Program-made: the position numbers and the translations under genes
In this document: one piece after another, positions 8,567 through 17,735 of the stretch
How the letters are laid out: every line of letters starts with the position of its first letter
Numbering within the stretch: the first letter of the stretch is position 1
Notes under the pieces: model-generated
Told to the model about the DNA's origin: nothing
Databases searched by the model: none
The model's input: the letters and a program-made list of their open reading frames with translations, nothing else
From: an uncultured Oscillospiraceae bacterium
GTDB taxonomy: Bacteria; Bacillota; Clostridia; Oscillospirales; Oscillospiraceae
DNA: 32,932 nucleotides
Direction: 5' to 3'
Assembly: GCA_947626585.1 (NCBI GenBank)
Contig: CANQSU010000012.1
Span: 1 to 32,932, forward strand

Positions 8567-8911
8567 TCACTCCGAAAAAATATCTTTTGTCCCATCCTCC
8601 AGCTCTACTCCATAGCTGTACATACTCACCAGGACTGTATCCTCCAGGAAGTTGAAGCTGTGCATATCATAGGCCTCGATGCCGAAGAAATCTCTGGCTT
8701 TAAAGTGAGCTGTTTCTCCATTTACGGTGACTGTCAGCTCTCCGGAAACGATGTAGAAAGCCTCTTCGTTGCGCTTATGGTAATGGCCTCCGCGAACAAC
8801 GCCCTTCTTGCTGGTGATGACGTTGATCTGGCTGTATCCTTTATGGATAAGCTGAACAATCGTTCCCCGGTCATCGCTGAAATCAAAGTCCGTCTTAATC
8901 GTCTTTAGCAT
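8567..8911 (-). CDS. Single-domain cupin, putative NDP-sugar isomerase/epimerase
   Basis: A 114-residue single cupin. The first cupin motif is GGHYHKRNEEAFYIVSGEL, with two His, a Glu and a conserved Gly; the second contains the later His in AYDMHSFNF. It is too short for RmlC-type 3,5-epimerases (~180 residues). It is closer in size to FdtA/WxcM-type 3,4-ketoisomerases, though these are usually 130 or more. AAGGAA precedes the ATG. It lies between gmhA and the 4,6-dehydratase, so action on the 4-keto-heptose intermediate is a reasonable inference. It could instead be a binding or stabilising protein. Confidence 0.72.
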   Translation of the reverse strand: MLKTIKTDFDFSDDRGTIVQLIHKGYSQINVITSKKGVVRGGHYHKRNEEAFYIVSGELTVTVNGETAHFKARDFFGIEAYDMHSFNFLEDTVLVSMYSYGVELEDGTKDIFSE

Positions 8912-8930
8912 AATGTATTCCTTATCCGGC

Positions 8931-9941
8931 TCACCGGTCGATGTACACGCCGGTTGTCTTCACCTTTTCGCGCCAATAGTTCAGAAGGTCCAGCATGGTC
9001 TTTTCATAGGGGATCTCCGGCTCCCATCCGGTGTGCTCCTTGAACTTGTTGCAGTTAGGCACCTGGAGATCTGCATCAATGGGACGCAGGCGGGCAGGAT
9101 CGACCTGGACTCTGATTTTGTCCTTCATTGTGGAGTGGTCGATGAAAAACTGGAGCGTATCCCCCACCTTGCAAGTGTAGCTGCCGCCGATGTTGTAATA
9201 TTCTCCAGGGATGGGATCGATCGTGACCAGCATAAAATAGGCTCTCACCGCATCGCGAACATCCGCGTAGGTGCGCAGGGAATCCAGGTTGCCTACCTTG
9301 ATGACCGGCTCCTGAAGGCCCGCTTCAATCATGGCCACCTGTTTGGCAAAGGTACTTTCATGGAATACATCTCCCCGCCGGGGTCCCGTATGGGTAAACA
9401 TACGGGTGGTCATCACCTTCATGCCGTAGGCCTCCGCATAGAATCGGCCCACAAGGTCCGTCCCCACCTTTGAAATAGCGTAGGGGGAAGCGGGTTGGAA
9501 ACAGCATTCCTCATCTATGGGCAGCTTGTCCGCAGTCACCCGACCGAAAACCTCGCTGGACGCGCACACATGAATGACCGGGTCAAGGCCAAGCTGGCGA
9601 ACAGACTCCAGCAGTCTGCAGGTGCCAAGGATGTTCGTCTCCAGAGTGTCGATGGGGGCGGAGAAGCTTGTCTGAGGATAGCTTTGCGCGGCAAGATGGA
9701 AAATATAATCCGGCTGGACCTTCTTCAGGACAGTCAGCAGGCTTGCCATATCGTTGAGGTCACCGTATTCCACAAAGACTCTGTCCTTTGCGTTGATACG
9801 GGGCATCAGATGCATGATGTTGTCCAGAGGGCTGCGCCAACGCTGCATACCGTAGACATCCCAGTCCGTATGCTCCAGTATGTAATCCGCCAGATGTGAG
9901 CCGACCATGCCGGTCATACCAGTGATCAACGTTTTTTTCAT
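8931..9941 (-). CDS. GDP-sugar 4,6-dehydratase, probably acting on GDP-heptose
   Basis: A 336-residue extended SDR of the GDP-mannose 4,6-dehydratase family. GMTGMVGSHL is the cofactor loop, YIFHLAAQSYPQTSF is the conserved dehydratase strand, CASSEVFG carries the catalytic Ser/Glu region and YAISK is the Tyr-Lys pair. RMFTHTGPRRG is also a strong GDP-mannose dehydratase mark. Given the GDP-heptose genes on both sides, the likely substrate is GDP-D-glycero-alpha-D-manno-heptose, giving the 4-keto-6-deoxy product as with DmhA or WcbK. AAGGAG precedes the ATG, which overlaps the kinase stop codon by 4 bases. A role on GDP-mannose is the main alternative. Confidence 0.88.
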   Translation of the reverse strand: MKKTLITGMTGMVGSHLADYILEHTDWDVYGMQRWRSPLDNIMHLMPRINAKDRVFVEYGDLNDMASLLTVLKKVQPDYIFHLAAQSYPQTSFSAPIDTLETNILGTCRLLESVRQLGLDPVIHVCASSEVFGRVTADKLPIDEECCFQPASPYAISKVGTDLVGRFYAEAYGMKVMTTRMFTHTGPRRGDVFHESTFAKQVAMIEAGLQEPVIKVGNLDSLRTYADVRDAVRAYFMLVTIDPIPGEYYNIGGSYTCKVGDTLQFFIDHSTMKDKIRVQVDPARLRPIDADLQVPNCNKFKEHTGWEPEIPYEKTMLDLLNYWREKVKTTGVYIDR

Positions 9942-10960
9942 ATCGCTATCTCCTTCTTCAGTAAAGATGTGTCATAGTCTTCGGGTTGGTAATACATGAT
10001 CTCTGTCCCGGCGTTTTCAAACCGGAAAGGCACAAACAGGAGGTCCTTCAACGCTTCCTTTACCTCAACATGCCGCTCCTCCGGCACATAGAAGACGAAG
10101 AATCCCCCTCCGCCGGCCCCTAAGAGCTTTCCGCCGAGGGCGCCATGCTTAATTGCGGTGTCATAGATCTGGTCAAGGGTATCTGTGCTGACTTTGTTTG
10201 TGATGCCCCGTTTGATCTTCCAGGCGGTATCTAAGAGCCTTCCAAAATCGTCCAAGTCACTGTGCCGCTTTGAAAGGATCTGCTCTCCTTCATCGACGAG
10301 CTTCAACATTTCAAGAAGCTCCGCAGTCTTATCCCGTGTCACCTTCACCTGCTCCTTCGCGATCTCGCTGGAAAGGCGGGAAAAGCCGGTGAAGAACATC
10401 AGGAGATTATTGTTGAGCTGTTCCTTGCGCTGATTGGTGATAATGATCGGTTTGACCTCGAAGCCGCCCGAATGAAAATTGATCCTGTTCAGGCCCCCGT
10501 AAGCCACCGCGATCTGATCCTGCCATCCACCGCTCTCCGCGCACAGCTCCCGCTCCAGGTATATAGCCTCCTTGGCCAGCTTCTCCTTGCTTATATAGTG
10601 CCCTTTCAACGCGTGGAAGGAGTTCAGAAGTCCCACGGCAAAGCTGCTGCTGCTCCCAAGCCCGCTCCTGGCAGGAAGATCGGCATCATAGCTGATGAAC
10701 AGCTCTTCCATGTTCAGCATCTTCATGGCGTTACGGACCATGGGATGCTTGATCTCGTCCACAGTCTTCGTCCGTTCGATGAGGGAATAGGTAAGCTGGT
10801 TCCGATATTCAAAGAACCGGGGCAGATGCCGGACACTCACGTAGCAGTACTTGTCAAAAGCCGTGGAGATGACGCTGCCGCCATGCTCCTCAAAAAAAGG
10901 CCGGTAATCCGTTCCGCCGCCTAAAAAAGACATGCGGAAGGGTGTCTTAGTGAAAATCAT
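9938..10960 (-). CDS. hddA: D-glycero-alpha-D-manno-heptose 7-phosphate kinase (GHMP family)
   Basis: A 340-residue GHMP kinase that phosphorylates heptose 7-phosphate at C1. The N-terminal TPFRMSFLGGGTDYRPFFEE, the GHMP ATP loop LPARSGLGSSSSFAVGLLN and the GGWQDQIAVAYGG segment are characteristic of HddA. The C-terminal GGKLLGAGGGGFFVFYV is the third motif. Its presence, rather than the bifunctional HldE kinase, points to the GDP-alpha-heptose branch used in S-layer and capsule glycans rather than the ADP-beta branch used for lipopolysaccharide core. It overlaps the dehydratase gene by 4 bases. It is the first heptose gene in the transcript, after the chain-building genes. Confidence 0.94.
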   Translation of the reverse strand: MIFTKTPFRMSFLGGGTDYRPFFEEHGGSVISTAFDKYCYVSVRHLPRFFEYRNQLTYSLIERTKTVDEIKHPMVRNAMKMLNMEELFISYDADLPARSGLGSSSSFAVGLLNSFHALKGHYISKEKLAKEAIYLERELCAESGGWQDQIAVAYGGLNRINFHSGGFEVKPIIITNQRKEQLNNNLLMFFTGFSRLSSEIAKEQVKVTRDKTAELLEMLKLVDEGEQILSKRHSDLDDFGRLLDTAWKIKRGITNKVSTDTLDQIYDTAIKHGALGGKLLGAGGGGFFVFYVPEERHVEVKEALKDLLFVPFRFENAGTEIMYYQPEDYDTSLLKKEIAI

Positions 10961-10984
10961 AACTTTACCCCGATAAATCTTTAC

Positions 10985-13900
10985 TTATGGATTCCAAAAT
11001 TCCCGGTACGCCTGCAGCGCGGCGTCGTATTTCTTTGCCAGCGCTTTATAGGCAGCGCTCTCCGGGTTCTTGCGTCTCATCCGCCAGCGGTAATAGCGGA
11101 TCTTGATATAGTTCTTTAAGGGTAGCAACAGAAATTGTTCCATCGCATCCTTTCCCGACTGGGCTATGGCCGGCATTTGGGCCAACATCGGCGCCAGCGT
11201 GATGTCTGCACCTTGTTCTGGCAGATACAGCCGAAGTACGTCCTGTATCAGCCGTCCCTGCATCACGATGGGAACAACGACACCCCTCTCGTCGTATTCG
11301 TCCTGCGTAAAGCACATACTCATCCGGCGGGTGAATACCAGTTCGCCCTTATACCGATAATGGATCAATCCGGCATAGGCAAAGTGCTCTCTGCCGTCCA
11401 GATTGTCAAACAGGTAGTCCGGCACGAACTCATGGGCCTCGCTGTGGAACAGGAACTGCCCCGGCATCAATGGCCGCTCAGGCTTTGTGACATGAAACAA
11501 ATGCTCTACACCCAACGTTTCAAAAACATTGGTGCGTCTGTAACGGTTGCAGTCCTGGAACGAACTCCCCGAGTAGGCACAGAGTGCGCCGCTGTCCTCC
11601 AGCGCACGGACCAGGCTTGTGACATGGTCGTAAAACCAGATCTCATCGGCAGTCGTATTGATGTAGTAGACATGGCTGATCTGCTTCTGCATACTGCGTA
11701 TCGCCTGCCCGTCTGTGAGCCGCCGGGAGCCTTTTTTGTCAAAAAGCTCCATCGGTATCACATGAGCGCACCCGCAGTTACATTCACAGTACCGCTCCAC
11801 CTCGCTGGCAATAGAGATGTCTGCTGCGACGGCAAGTTCCAGATTCCCATAAAGCTGTCCGTGGATATTACGAAACACGCGCTTTAGATTTTTCTTTGCT
11901 ATGTCCGCCTTCTGTGTATTCGCAACAAAAGTAACCAAGACCCTCTGGTTTTCGTCGCGGGCATACAAATCTCTGCTGATTTGAGCGAATCTGGCCGGGT
12001 GGTTGTCGACGAGCTTGTTCATCTGCACATCCAAGGAATATTTCTCGATGAATATCTGCTGAGCGCGCCTTGCCAGTTCCAACGCCTGTTCCGGGTGATC
12101 AACAATCCACTCGTACTTCTTCATGATCTGCTGGAACGTGTCACGGGGGTTGTTCTTGTTATAGGTGATGAACAGCGCCGCATCCTTGAAATTGCGCATC
12201 ATGAACTCGTTGTCATCCGAGATAATGACCGCACCGGCGGCACAGGCCTCATAGGTCCGGTTCGTGGCGGACCCAGCCCGTCTGTGGATATCAGAGGAGA
12301 GGACAAGACATATCCCGCACTTATTGATCTCCTTCAGGATCGAGAAACCGTCAAAGGGGATTGAACCCACATAGCAGTTGTATCCCTCCCAAGGTCGCAG
12401 ACCTCCCCAGGCAGGAACGGACTCCGGTCCAAAGAATTTGACCTTTCCCGTCCGGTCCAAAAGCTTGAAAAGTCCCTCATGCCGGTTCGTCCCGTGGACT
12501 GTCTTCTCCCAGTTCATACCGCAATAAAACATGGTCGGATCATCCAGCCGCGGCGGCAGAATAGAGCTGACCGGAAACGACGCCGTCAGCATGGAGGCTC
12601 CCTCCAGTGTCCGGGGGCAGTTCATCAGCATGCTGCGCAGATGATTGGACATCCCGCCCGAGTCGTAGATCAGGAAGTCCTCGTTCATGATGTAGTTGTT
12701 CGTCACCCGCTTGGTGTAGTAATCCAGATTCAGCGGGATCTCCGGTGGATTCCACAGCGTGTGGTAATGGAATCCATTCAGTATCTTCGGCGTCTCATAA
12801 TGTGTCGTGATAATAAAGCTCAAGGAATCGGCATCGACGAATTGTTCTGTCGCCTTTTGCTGTTCATCGAGTATATGTCCAAAGTTATCCAGCATCACAT
12901 AACCGATCTGGTTCTCTTCCGCAGCCCGTTTGAATCGGGTCAGCACCTCGGCCTCGGCGCTCATATCGCCCGGCCAGGGATTGATGATCCCCATCACTGG
13001 CATACCCTGGCGGAATATCGGACGGCCACGGCCATCATTTTCCAGGTCAGGAAAGACATATACCTGCTCCAAGCGCGCTTGTTCCAAGCGACCCAACTCA
13101 CGCGATAAATATTCTATCGGTGCCAGCGCCGCCTCTTTGGTCACCGATACTGGGACGCACGATTCAATCTTCTGGTAATCTTCCGCAAACTCCATGACCC
13201 CTTTCAAGATCTGCGCGCTGATCGCGTTGCGCTGTTCTTCCCGCGCGTCGATGTTTTGATATACCGGACGGATGACGCCATCCGCGCTCTCCAGCTTTAT
13301 CACACTGGGGTGGGGCGCTGAAAAGGCCAGCTCCAGCACCTGGGTCGTAAATCCATAATCCAGCAAGACATCCGCATTTTTCGCGCCGGTCGAATTGCCA
13401 TGGTCCAGCAGATATGACTCTATTCGCGTCCGCCCCGTATCGCAGTGGTGGGTGCCCAGATAGTACCCTCTCAGATTGGGTGTCTTGTGCAAAAGCCTAC
13501 AGACGCCTTCCAAGGATTGCAGCATCGTCCCCTTCCAGTCCAAGTCAACGACTGCAGACATCTTATCAAACAGGCCAAGGTCCTCCAGAATTTCGCAATA
13601 TACCTCTCGCTCCTTTTCCCCTGCCTTTAGGAGATACTGCTCATTGTCTTCAAAGAAATCATCCAGCGCCTTCAACTCGCTATCCTCGGAAATGACCCGC
13701 TCCTGCTCGGAGAACGCCTCCGTATACCTTTCCTTCAGCTCCGGCAAATTCACCGCGAGCCGGTCATAAAATTCGCCATATGTGAGGCCCTTGCTTTGGA
13801 TACGGGTAACGTCTTCTTTTATGTCCTTGTATCGCCGCATACCGGCAAACAGGAACAGTCGTTTGGAGCCATATATTTCATGTGTTTCAAACTCCCGGAA

Positions 13901-14791
13901 CAGCAAATCAAAGACGCACTTCATGAAATAGCCGCCTCGCGACATAAAGTACACCTTTGTAATGCTGTGCTTGTCCAGGCGTTCCTTGAGCCACTTCATA
14001 TAGGCATAGGTGAGGATGCCTATGTAGTTATAGCCAAAGTCCTCCCAGTAGTCCCGCTGTCCGTCCTCCGCTGCACGCAGCGTGACCATTCTCTCCAGGA
14101 TTGAAAGGGCCGCATTCTGGTCGGTATAACGGTTCAGGACCGCAAAATAAGGACTGTGTAGATTACCGCCACAGGTGCGCTGCAGCGGCTCATAGCAGTA
14201 GGCGCTAAGGCCAGCCTTCAGCGCCATCTCATAATCAGTAAAATGATGGTCTCCAATATGAAGAATCCTGTCCGCAGGAACCCCCGTTTCCGCAATCAGA
14301 TCCTCATACATTTCGCCAGTACTCTTGGGCCGCATCGTCTCTGAAGACAGGAACAGCTTTGTCCAGCCCTCATAGCCTGCATTCGACAGCATCTTTTTTA
14401 CGACTTCCCCTGACAGATACATATCAGATGCAATATATATGGGAAGCCCCCTTTTTTTGACTTCCTCAAATACAGCCTTCATTTGTGGATCAGCCCGGCA
14501 CATACTCAACTCAAGGCGGATTTCTTCCTTCTGCACAGGCAGATATGACGCATGCATCTCGGCATAAATCTCATCTAAAGTTACCTCATGGCGGCCATGC
14601 TTTGCTGCATTTGTCCGCGCAGCCTGCTCCGCACTGATACGAGCATCCTGAAAACCAGGAAGATCAAATCCTTCTTCCAAATGACGGAACAGATCCACCG
14701 GCTTCCGGTACAGTCTGACGATCAGCGTATCAAAGATATCAAATGAGACTGCTTCGGCTCTGCCGATCAAATTTTGTAACTGTTTTTCCAT
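10985..14791 (-). CDS. 1268-residue fusion: HAD domain, FLARDGY-type domain, GT4-like and GT2-like domains
   Basis: Four regions are visible. Residues ~1-210 are a HAD-like domain: VSFDIFDTLIVR (D18, D21), IASDMYL (S122), RPKSTG (K156) and HIGDHHFTD (D181, D186). Residues ~245-500 match the standalone 421-residue protein encoded at 17736-19001: TKVYFMSRGGYF and SAVVDLDWKGTML align with its TLYFLARDGYVL and IGLVDSGWVGSI. Residues ~600-930 look like a GT-B glycosyltransferase ending in RTYEACAAGAVIISDD. Residues ~940-1268 resemble a GT2-like tail. The HAD motif is Asp-x-Phe-Asp rather than Asp-x-Asp, so ordinary phosphatase activity is doubtful. It is the largest protein of the operon and could extend or assemble the glycan. 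Only a weak GAGCGAG ribosome site precedes the ATG. Confidence 0.8.
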   Translation of the reverse strand: MEKQLQNLIGRAEAVSFDIFDTLIVRLYRKPVDLFRHLEEGFDLPGFQDARISAEQAARTNAAKHGRHEVTLDEIYAEMHASYLPVQKEEIRLELSMCRADPQMKAVFEEVKKRGLPIYIASDMYLSGEVVKKMLSNAGYEGWTKLFLSSETMRPKSTGEMYEDLIAETGVPADRILHIGDHHFTDYEMALKAGLSAYCYEPLQRTCGGNLHSPYFAVLNRYTDQNAALSILERMVTLRAAEDGQRDYWEDFGYNYIGILTYAYMKWLKERLDKHSITKVYFMSRGGYFMKCVFDLLFREFETHEIYGSKRLFLFAGMRRYKDIKEDVTRIQSKGLTYGEFYDRLAVNLPELKERYTEAFSEQERVISEDSELKALDDFFEDNEQYLLKAGEKEREVYCEILEDLGLFDKMSAVVDLDWKGTMLQSLEGVCRLLHKTPNLRGYYLGTHHCDTGRTRIESYLLDHGNSTGAKNADVLLDYGFTTQVLELAFSAPHPSVIKLESADGVIRPVYQNIDAREEQRNAISAQILKGVMEFAEDYQKIESCVPVSVTKEAALAPIEYLSRELGRLEQARLEQVYVFPDLENDGRGRPIFRQGMPVMGIINPWPGDMSAEAEVLTRFKRAAEENQIGYVMLDNFGHILDEQQKATEQFVDADSLSFIITTHYETPKILNGFHYHTLWNPPEIPLNLDYYTKRVTNNYIMNEDFLIYDSGGMSNHLRSMLMNCPRTLEGASMLTASFPVSSILPPRLDDPTMFYCGMNWEKTVHGTNRHEGLFKLLDRTGKVKFFGPESVPAWGGLRPWEGYNCYVGSIPFDGFSILKEINKCGICLVLSSDIHRRAGSATNRTYEACAAGAVIISDDNEFMMRNFKDAALFITYNKNNPRDTFQQIMKKYEWIVDHPEQALELARRAQQIFIEKYSLDVQMNKLVDNHPARFAQISRDLYARDENQRVLVTFVANTQKADIAKKNLKRVFRNIHGQLYGNLELAVAADISIASEVERYCECNCGCAHVIPMELFDKKGSRRLTDGQAIRSMQKQISHVYYINTTADEIWFYDHVTSLVRALEDSGALCAYSGSSFQDCNRYRRTNVFETLGVEHLFHVTKPERPLMPGQFLFHSEAHEFVPDYLFDNLDGREHFAYAGLIHYRYKGELVFTRRMSMCFTQDEYDERGVVVPIVMQGRLIQDVLRLYLPEQGADITLAPMLAQMPAIAQSGKDAMEQFLLLPLKNYIKIRYYRWRMRRKNPESAAYKALAKKYDAALQAYREFWNP

Positions 14792-14851
14792 CGTCTCGCT
14801 CTTTTCTTGACTGTTTTTTTGTGAACAGGTTTTCAGAAGCGGTTAAAAGGG

Positions 14852-16048
14852 TCAGGCATTCCATTTTCCCAGATAAATATCAGCCAGGTAGGGGCAGTTG
14901 ACTTCATCCTGCTCCGTCAAAACGCTTTCCGGGCTCCCGGAAAATTCATATTCACTTCTCAACAGATACGTTCCTTCCAGCAATTCCGGCAGAATAACGC
15001 CGCCCAACAGTCGGTATGTACCATAATTGTTGGCGTGTAAGTGTACCAGTTGGTGGGTCTTGTTCAGCTTTGCCATTGCGGTTCGGATATGTTCCTCTTT
15101 TTTCATATCCGTAAGGCCGTGGAACTCAAACACAATCTGAGAAAAATGCTTCAAAACTTCCTCGTCTATCTCTTGCAGGACCGCCCATTCCGCTCCCTCC
15201 ACATCGATTTTCAGGATCATGCCATATGTGTTCCTATGACCGTTTTCGGCCATCATCTCCGGCAAAGTTTTGAGGAGCGGGTTGTCTGCGTCGCCTTTTG
15301 TACCGATACCTGTACGGGAGAAATGAAACCGTTCGTTCTCCGCCGGGAGTCCATCGATGGTGTGGTCGTACATATATACATCCAGTCCCCGAGCCGCGAT
15401 GTCCTTATCCCAGGACACATCGTCTGCGATGCCAATGCTGTAGGCAGCTTGGCACCTCTCGAAGTCATCCAGCATCACATAGCCGCCATCATTGTGTCGG
15501 CCTATGCGGACAAATGGCTTCTCCGATTTGACGGAAGCCACAGCAAACAGCCCACGCATACGGCGTATAAAGCGGAATTCTTCGTTTCCAACCTGATCCT
15601 CAATGCGCATCATGTTTCTTTGGTACATATTTTCCAGTCGAATAATGCCGTTCTGCGTAAACACAATCCGATTAAATATATCTCCGTGTGTAACCTCCTG
15701 GACATTCTTCTCTATCTCATCTATTCCCGCCTGACAATATTCAATGCGGCGGAATATATCTCCGCTGACAATCTCCTGAACATCACACTTCAGCGAGTCC
15801 AGCATCTCATGGCAAAAAGCGGTCCGAATATCCAGAGCATGGATACTCTCTTCGGACTGCTCTTGGATGCCTTCCACAAGCTGTCTTGTCTTATCCATCA
15901 TATCCTGTAGCTGCTCCAGCTTTGCGGTCAGCTCCCTTTGCGCATCGGATATGCTCTGCAAGCTGTTTTCAAGCCCCTTTATCCGCTGGTCAGCGGATTT
16001 GGCTGGCAAGGGTAAAAATCGTTTGAGCATCTCTCTGAATTTCTCCAT
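14852..16048 (-). CDS. FkbM-type methyltransferase with N-terminal coiled coil
   Basis: A 398-residue protein. Residues ~20-150 are a heptad-rich coiled coil. They contain two similar copies of a GDIF-[RN]-RI-x-[YF]-x-Q-x-G-I unit about 36 residues apart. Residues ~165-395 form an FkbM-like S-adenosylmethionine domain: RIGRHNDGGYVMLDD, the acidic AYSIGIADDVSWD and GMILKIDVEGAEWAVL, the last being the FkbM signature. FkbM enzymes O-methylate sugars; here the coil suggests a scaffold or length-control role joined to methylation, as in some capsule chain terminators, but this is inference. GGGAGGG precedes the ATG. The gene starts 2 bases after the HAD gene ends. Confidence 0.82.
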   Translation of the reverse strand: MEKFREMLKRFLPLPAKSADQRIKGLENSLQSISDAQRELTAKLEQLQDMMDKTRQLVEGIQEQSEESIHALDIRTAFCHEMLDSLKCDVQEIVSGDIFRRIEYCQAGIDEIEKNVQEVTHGDIFNRIVFTQNGIIRLENMYQRNMMRIEDQVGNEEFRFIRRMRGLFAVASVKSEKPFVRIGRHNDGGYVMLDDFERCQAAYSIGIADDVSWDKDIAARGLDVYMYDHTIDGLPAENERFHFSRTGIGTKGDADNPLLKTLPEMMAENGHRNTYGMILKIDVEGAEWAVLQEIDEEVLKHFSQIVFEFHGLTDMKKEEHIRTAMAKLNKTHQLVHLHANNYGTYRLLGGVILPELLEGTYLLRSEYEFSGSPESVLTEQDEVNCPYLADIYLGKWNA

Positions 16049-16050
16049 AT

Positions 16051-16905
16051 TCAGTGTCCCTCCCCTTTTTCCCCTTTCCTACCCGCAAGGTAGTGGAAAG
16101 GCATGATACCGCTTCCCTTCAGTGGATACACATCACCGAAAAAGCTATCGCCTATATGGGCGATCCTACGGTCGCCCGCATATTCCCGGACGGCGCTGAA
16201 AAGGCCTCCATTCCCTTTGCCCGCGCCATAATCACCGGAGATGAAACAAGCCTTTATCCCGCGGTAACCGCAGCTTTCCAGAAGCTCATGGATAAACTCG
16301 GTGTGAAGATACATATCTGATGTAACGACGATCGACTTCCCCGCCGAACATAATCGTGCAAAGAGGTCCAACATCGCCGGATTCGCGTAGCAACAACGTT
16401 TTTCCGCCGCCAGCTCCATCCAAGTCAGTTCCTCCTGCAGCCCATAAGCCCGCATTGCCGGCATCCGGTATATGTCGTCAATCGTCACCTCATAAGTTCC
16501 CTCAGCGGTAAATTTCTTTTCCCGCGCCAGACGCTCCGCTCTTTCCCTGTCCCGGGCAAACCCCGGCAGCTTATTTTCCTTTTCCAATATTGAGAAGACA
16601 TCTCTCGGCTTATCAACCCGCCGGAGCAGGAGCGTATCGAATACATCAAAGGAAATCACATCATACCTACTCAGTTCTTTCTCAAATTCCTGCCAGCCGA
16701 GAATCCTCTTTGTAGGATAGCACGCAAATATATCCTCTTCCGGCAACCGGTGACCTACCGCTGCGGCCATCCGAAGAAACGTCAGTGCCGCGCCGGTCCT
16801 GCTGCCGTCATACCGCCTCTGATAGTACTCCGCCCGTTGTCGGCCCGGGGCATTTTTCAAAAGGGCGGCATACCAATCCCGGAGCCAGTATCTCAACTTT
16901 GCCAT
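16051..16905 (-). CDS. HAD-superfamily protein of glycan clusters (standalone version)
   Basis: A 284-residue protein. An ~80-residue basic N-terminal region leads to a HAD domain: DVISFDVFDTLLLR (D87, D90), IVVTSDMYLH, the Lys-containing GDYGAGKGNGG and AHIGDSFFGDV. It is clearly related to the first 210 residues of the 1268-residue fusion in the same operon (same FD-x-FDTL, SDMYL and HIGD signatures). The family resembles the predicted HAD hydrolases grouped as COG5610 that recur in capsule loci; their reaction is, to my knowledge, not established. The residue two after the first Asp is Phe, not the Asp used as acid/base by HAD phosphatases. GAGG precedes the ATG, 6 bases after the GT2 gene. 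Confidence 0.82.
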   Translation of the reverse strand: MAKLRYWLRDWYAALLKNAPGRQRAEYYQRRYDGSRTGAALTFLRMAAAVGHRLPEEDIFACYPTKRILGWQEFEKELSRYDVISFDVFDTLLLRRVDKPRDVFSILEKENKLPGFARDRERAERLAREKKFTAEGTYEVTIDDIYRMPAMRAYGLQEELTWMELAAEKRCCYANPAMLDLFARLCSAGKSIVVTSDMYLHTEFIHELLESCGYRGIKACFISGDYGAGKGNGGLFSAVREYAGDRRIAHIGDSFFGDVYPLKGSGIMPFHYLAGRKGEKGEGH

Positions 16906-16911
16906 CGCGCT

Positions 16912-17733
16912 CTACCTCTTAGCGGTATCTCTTTGCAGTGTCCGCCCCCTCCTCAGCCTGTCCAGCCACCGCTTGGGCAGCAGCCCCACGACCAGCGGCT
17001 TTATAACATAAGGCACCGCTCCCGGCATCAGTCCCAGATCAGAAAAGCCTTTGCGCCTAACCCGGGCCTCGTTGATGCGGTATCGGTATTTCCTCCGCCG
17101 AAAGGAAGCATCATCTTCCAGAAATTCATAGAGATACTCCTGAATATTGGCGCCGCGTACACCTCGGGCATACAGCCGCATCAGCAACTCATAATCCTCC
17201 ACCCGGTATGCGCCTTTATCTGTCCGGTATCCGCCTGCCTCGACCAGTACTTCCCGCCGGAACATCAATGCGCCGTGTACATAAGGCATCGTAAAGAGAA
17301 AATCCTTCTTTTCTGGGAATTCCGGAAAAACCCGCCGTCCCCAGCGCCCGTCTCCGTCGTACAGAAGCACATTGGACCCTACAAACCCGATGTTAGGCCA
17401 GTCATGCAGAAACCTTAACTGCTTTTCAAACCGGTCAGCCACAGAGATATCATCTGCGTCATGGCGGCATATATACTCCCCGGCTGCCTCTCCTATACAA
17501 CGGTTCAGCGCCACCGCCAGACCTGCATTTCGTTCTTGGCGTATAAGCCGGATACGTTCATCATATTCTGCATATGCCGTCAAGCGGGCGTATGTATCGT
17601 CTGTCGAACCGTCGTCGCAGATAATGATCTCAAAATCAGTCATCGTCTGATCCAGGATAGATTGCATGGATCGATCAAAGACTGCGAGTGCACCAATATT
17701 GTATGCACCCATGACAACACTAACCTTTGGCAA
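16912..17733 (-). CDS. Family 2 glycosyltransferase
   Basis: A 273-residue GT-A glycosyltransferase. PKVSVVMGAYN is the N-terminal strand, FEIIICDDGSTDDTYARL the nucleotide-binding Asp region, and YICRHDADDISVADRFEKQL holds the DxD-type metal site. A conserved MFRREVLVEAGGYR follows. I start it at a TTG at 17733: AGGAGG lies at 17741-17746, seven bases upstream, and the result begins in the usual MPKVSVV way. Longer in-frame starts overlap the upstream gene. Only 2 bases separate it from the 421-residue gene. It adds one sugar to the growing glycan; donor and acceptor are unknown. Confidence 0.9.
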   Translation of the reverse strand: MPKVSVVMGAYNIGALAVFDRSMQSILDQTMTDFEIIICDDGSTDDTYARLTAYAEYDERIRLIRQERNAGLAVALNRCIGEAAGEYICRHDADDISVADRFEKQLRFLHDWPNIGFVGSNVLLYDGDGRWGRRVFPEFPEKKDFLFTMPYVHGALMFRREVLVEAGGYRTDKGAYRVEDYELLMRLYARGVRGANIQEYLYEFLEDDASFRRRKYRYRINEARVRRKGFSDLGLMPGAVPYVIKPLVVGLLPKRWLDRLRRGRTLQRDTAKR

Positions 17734-17735
17734 CC

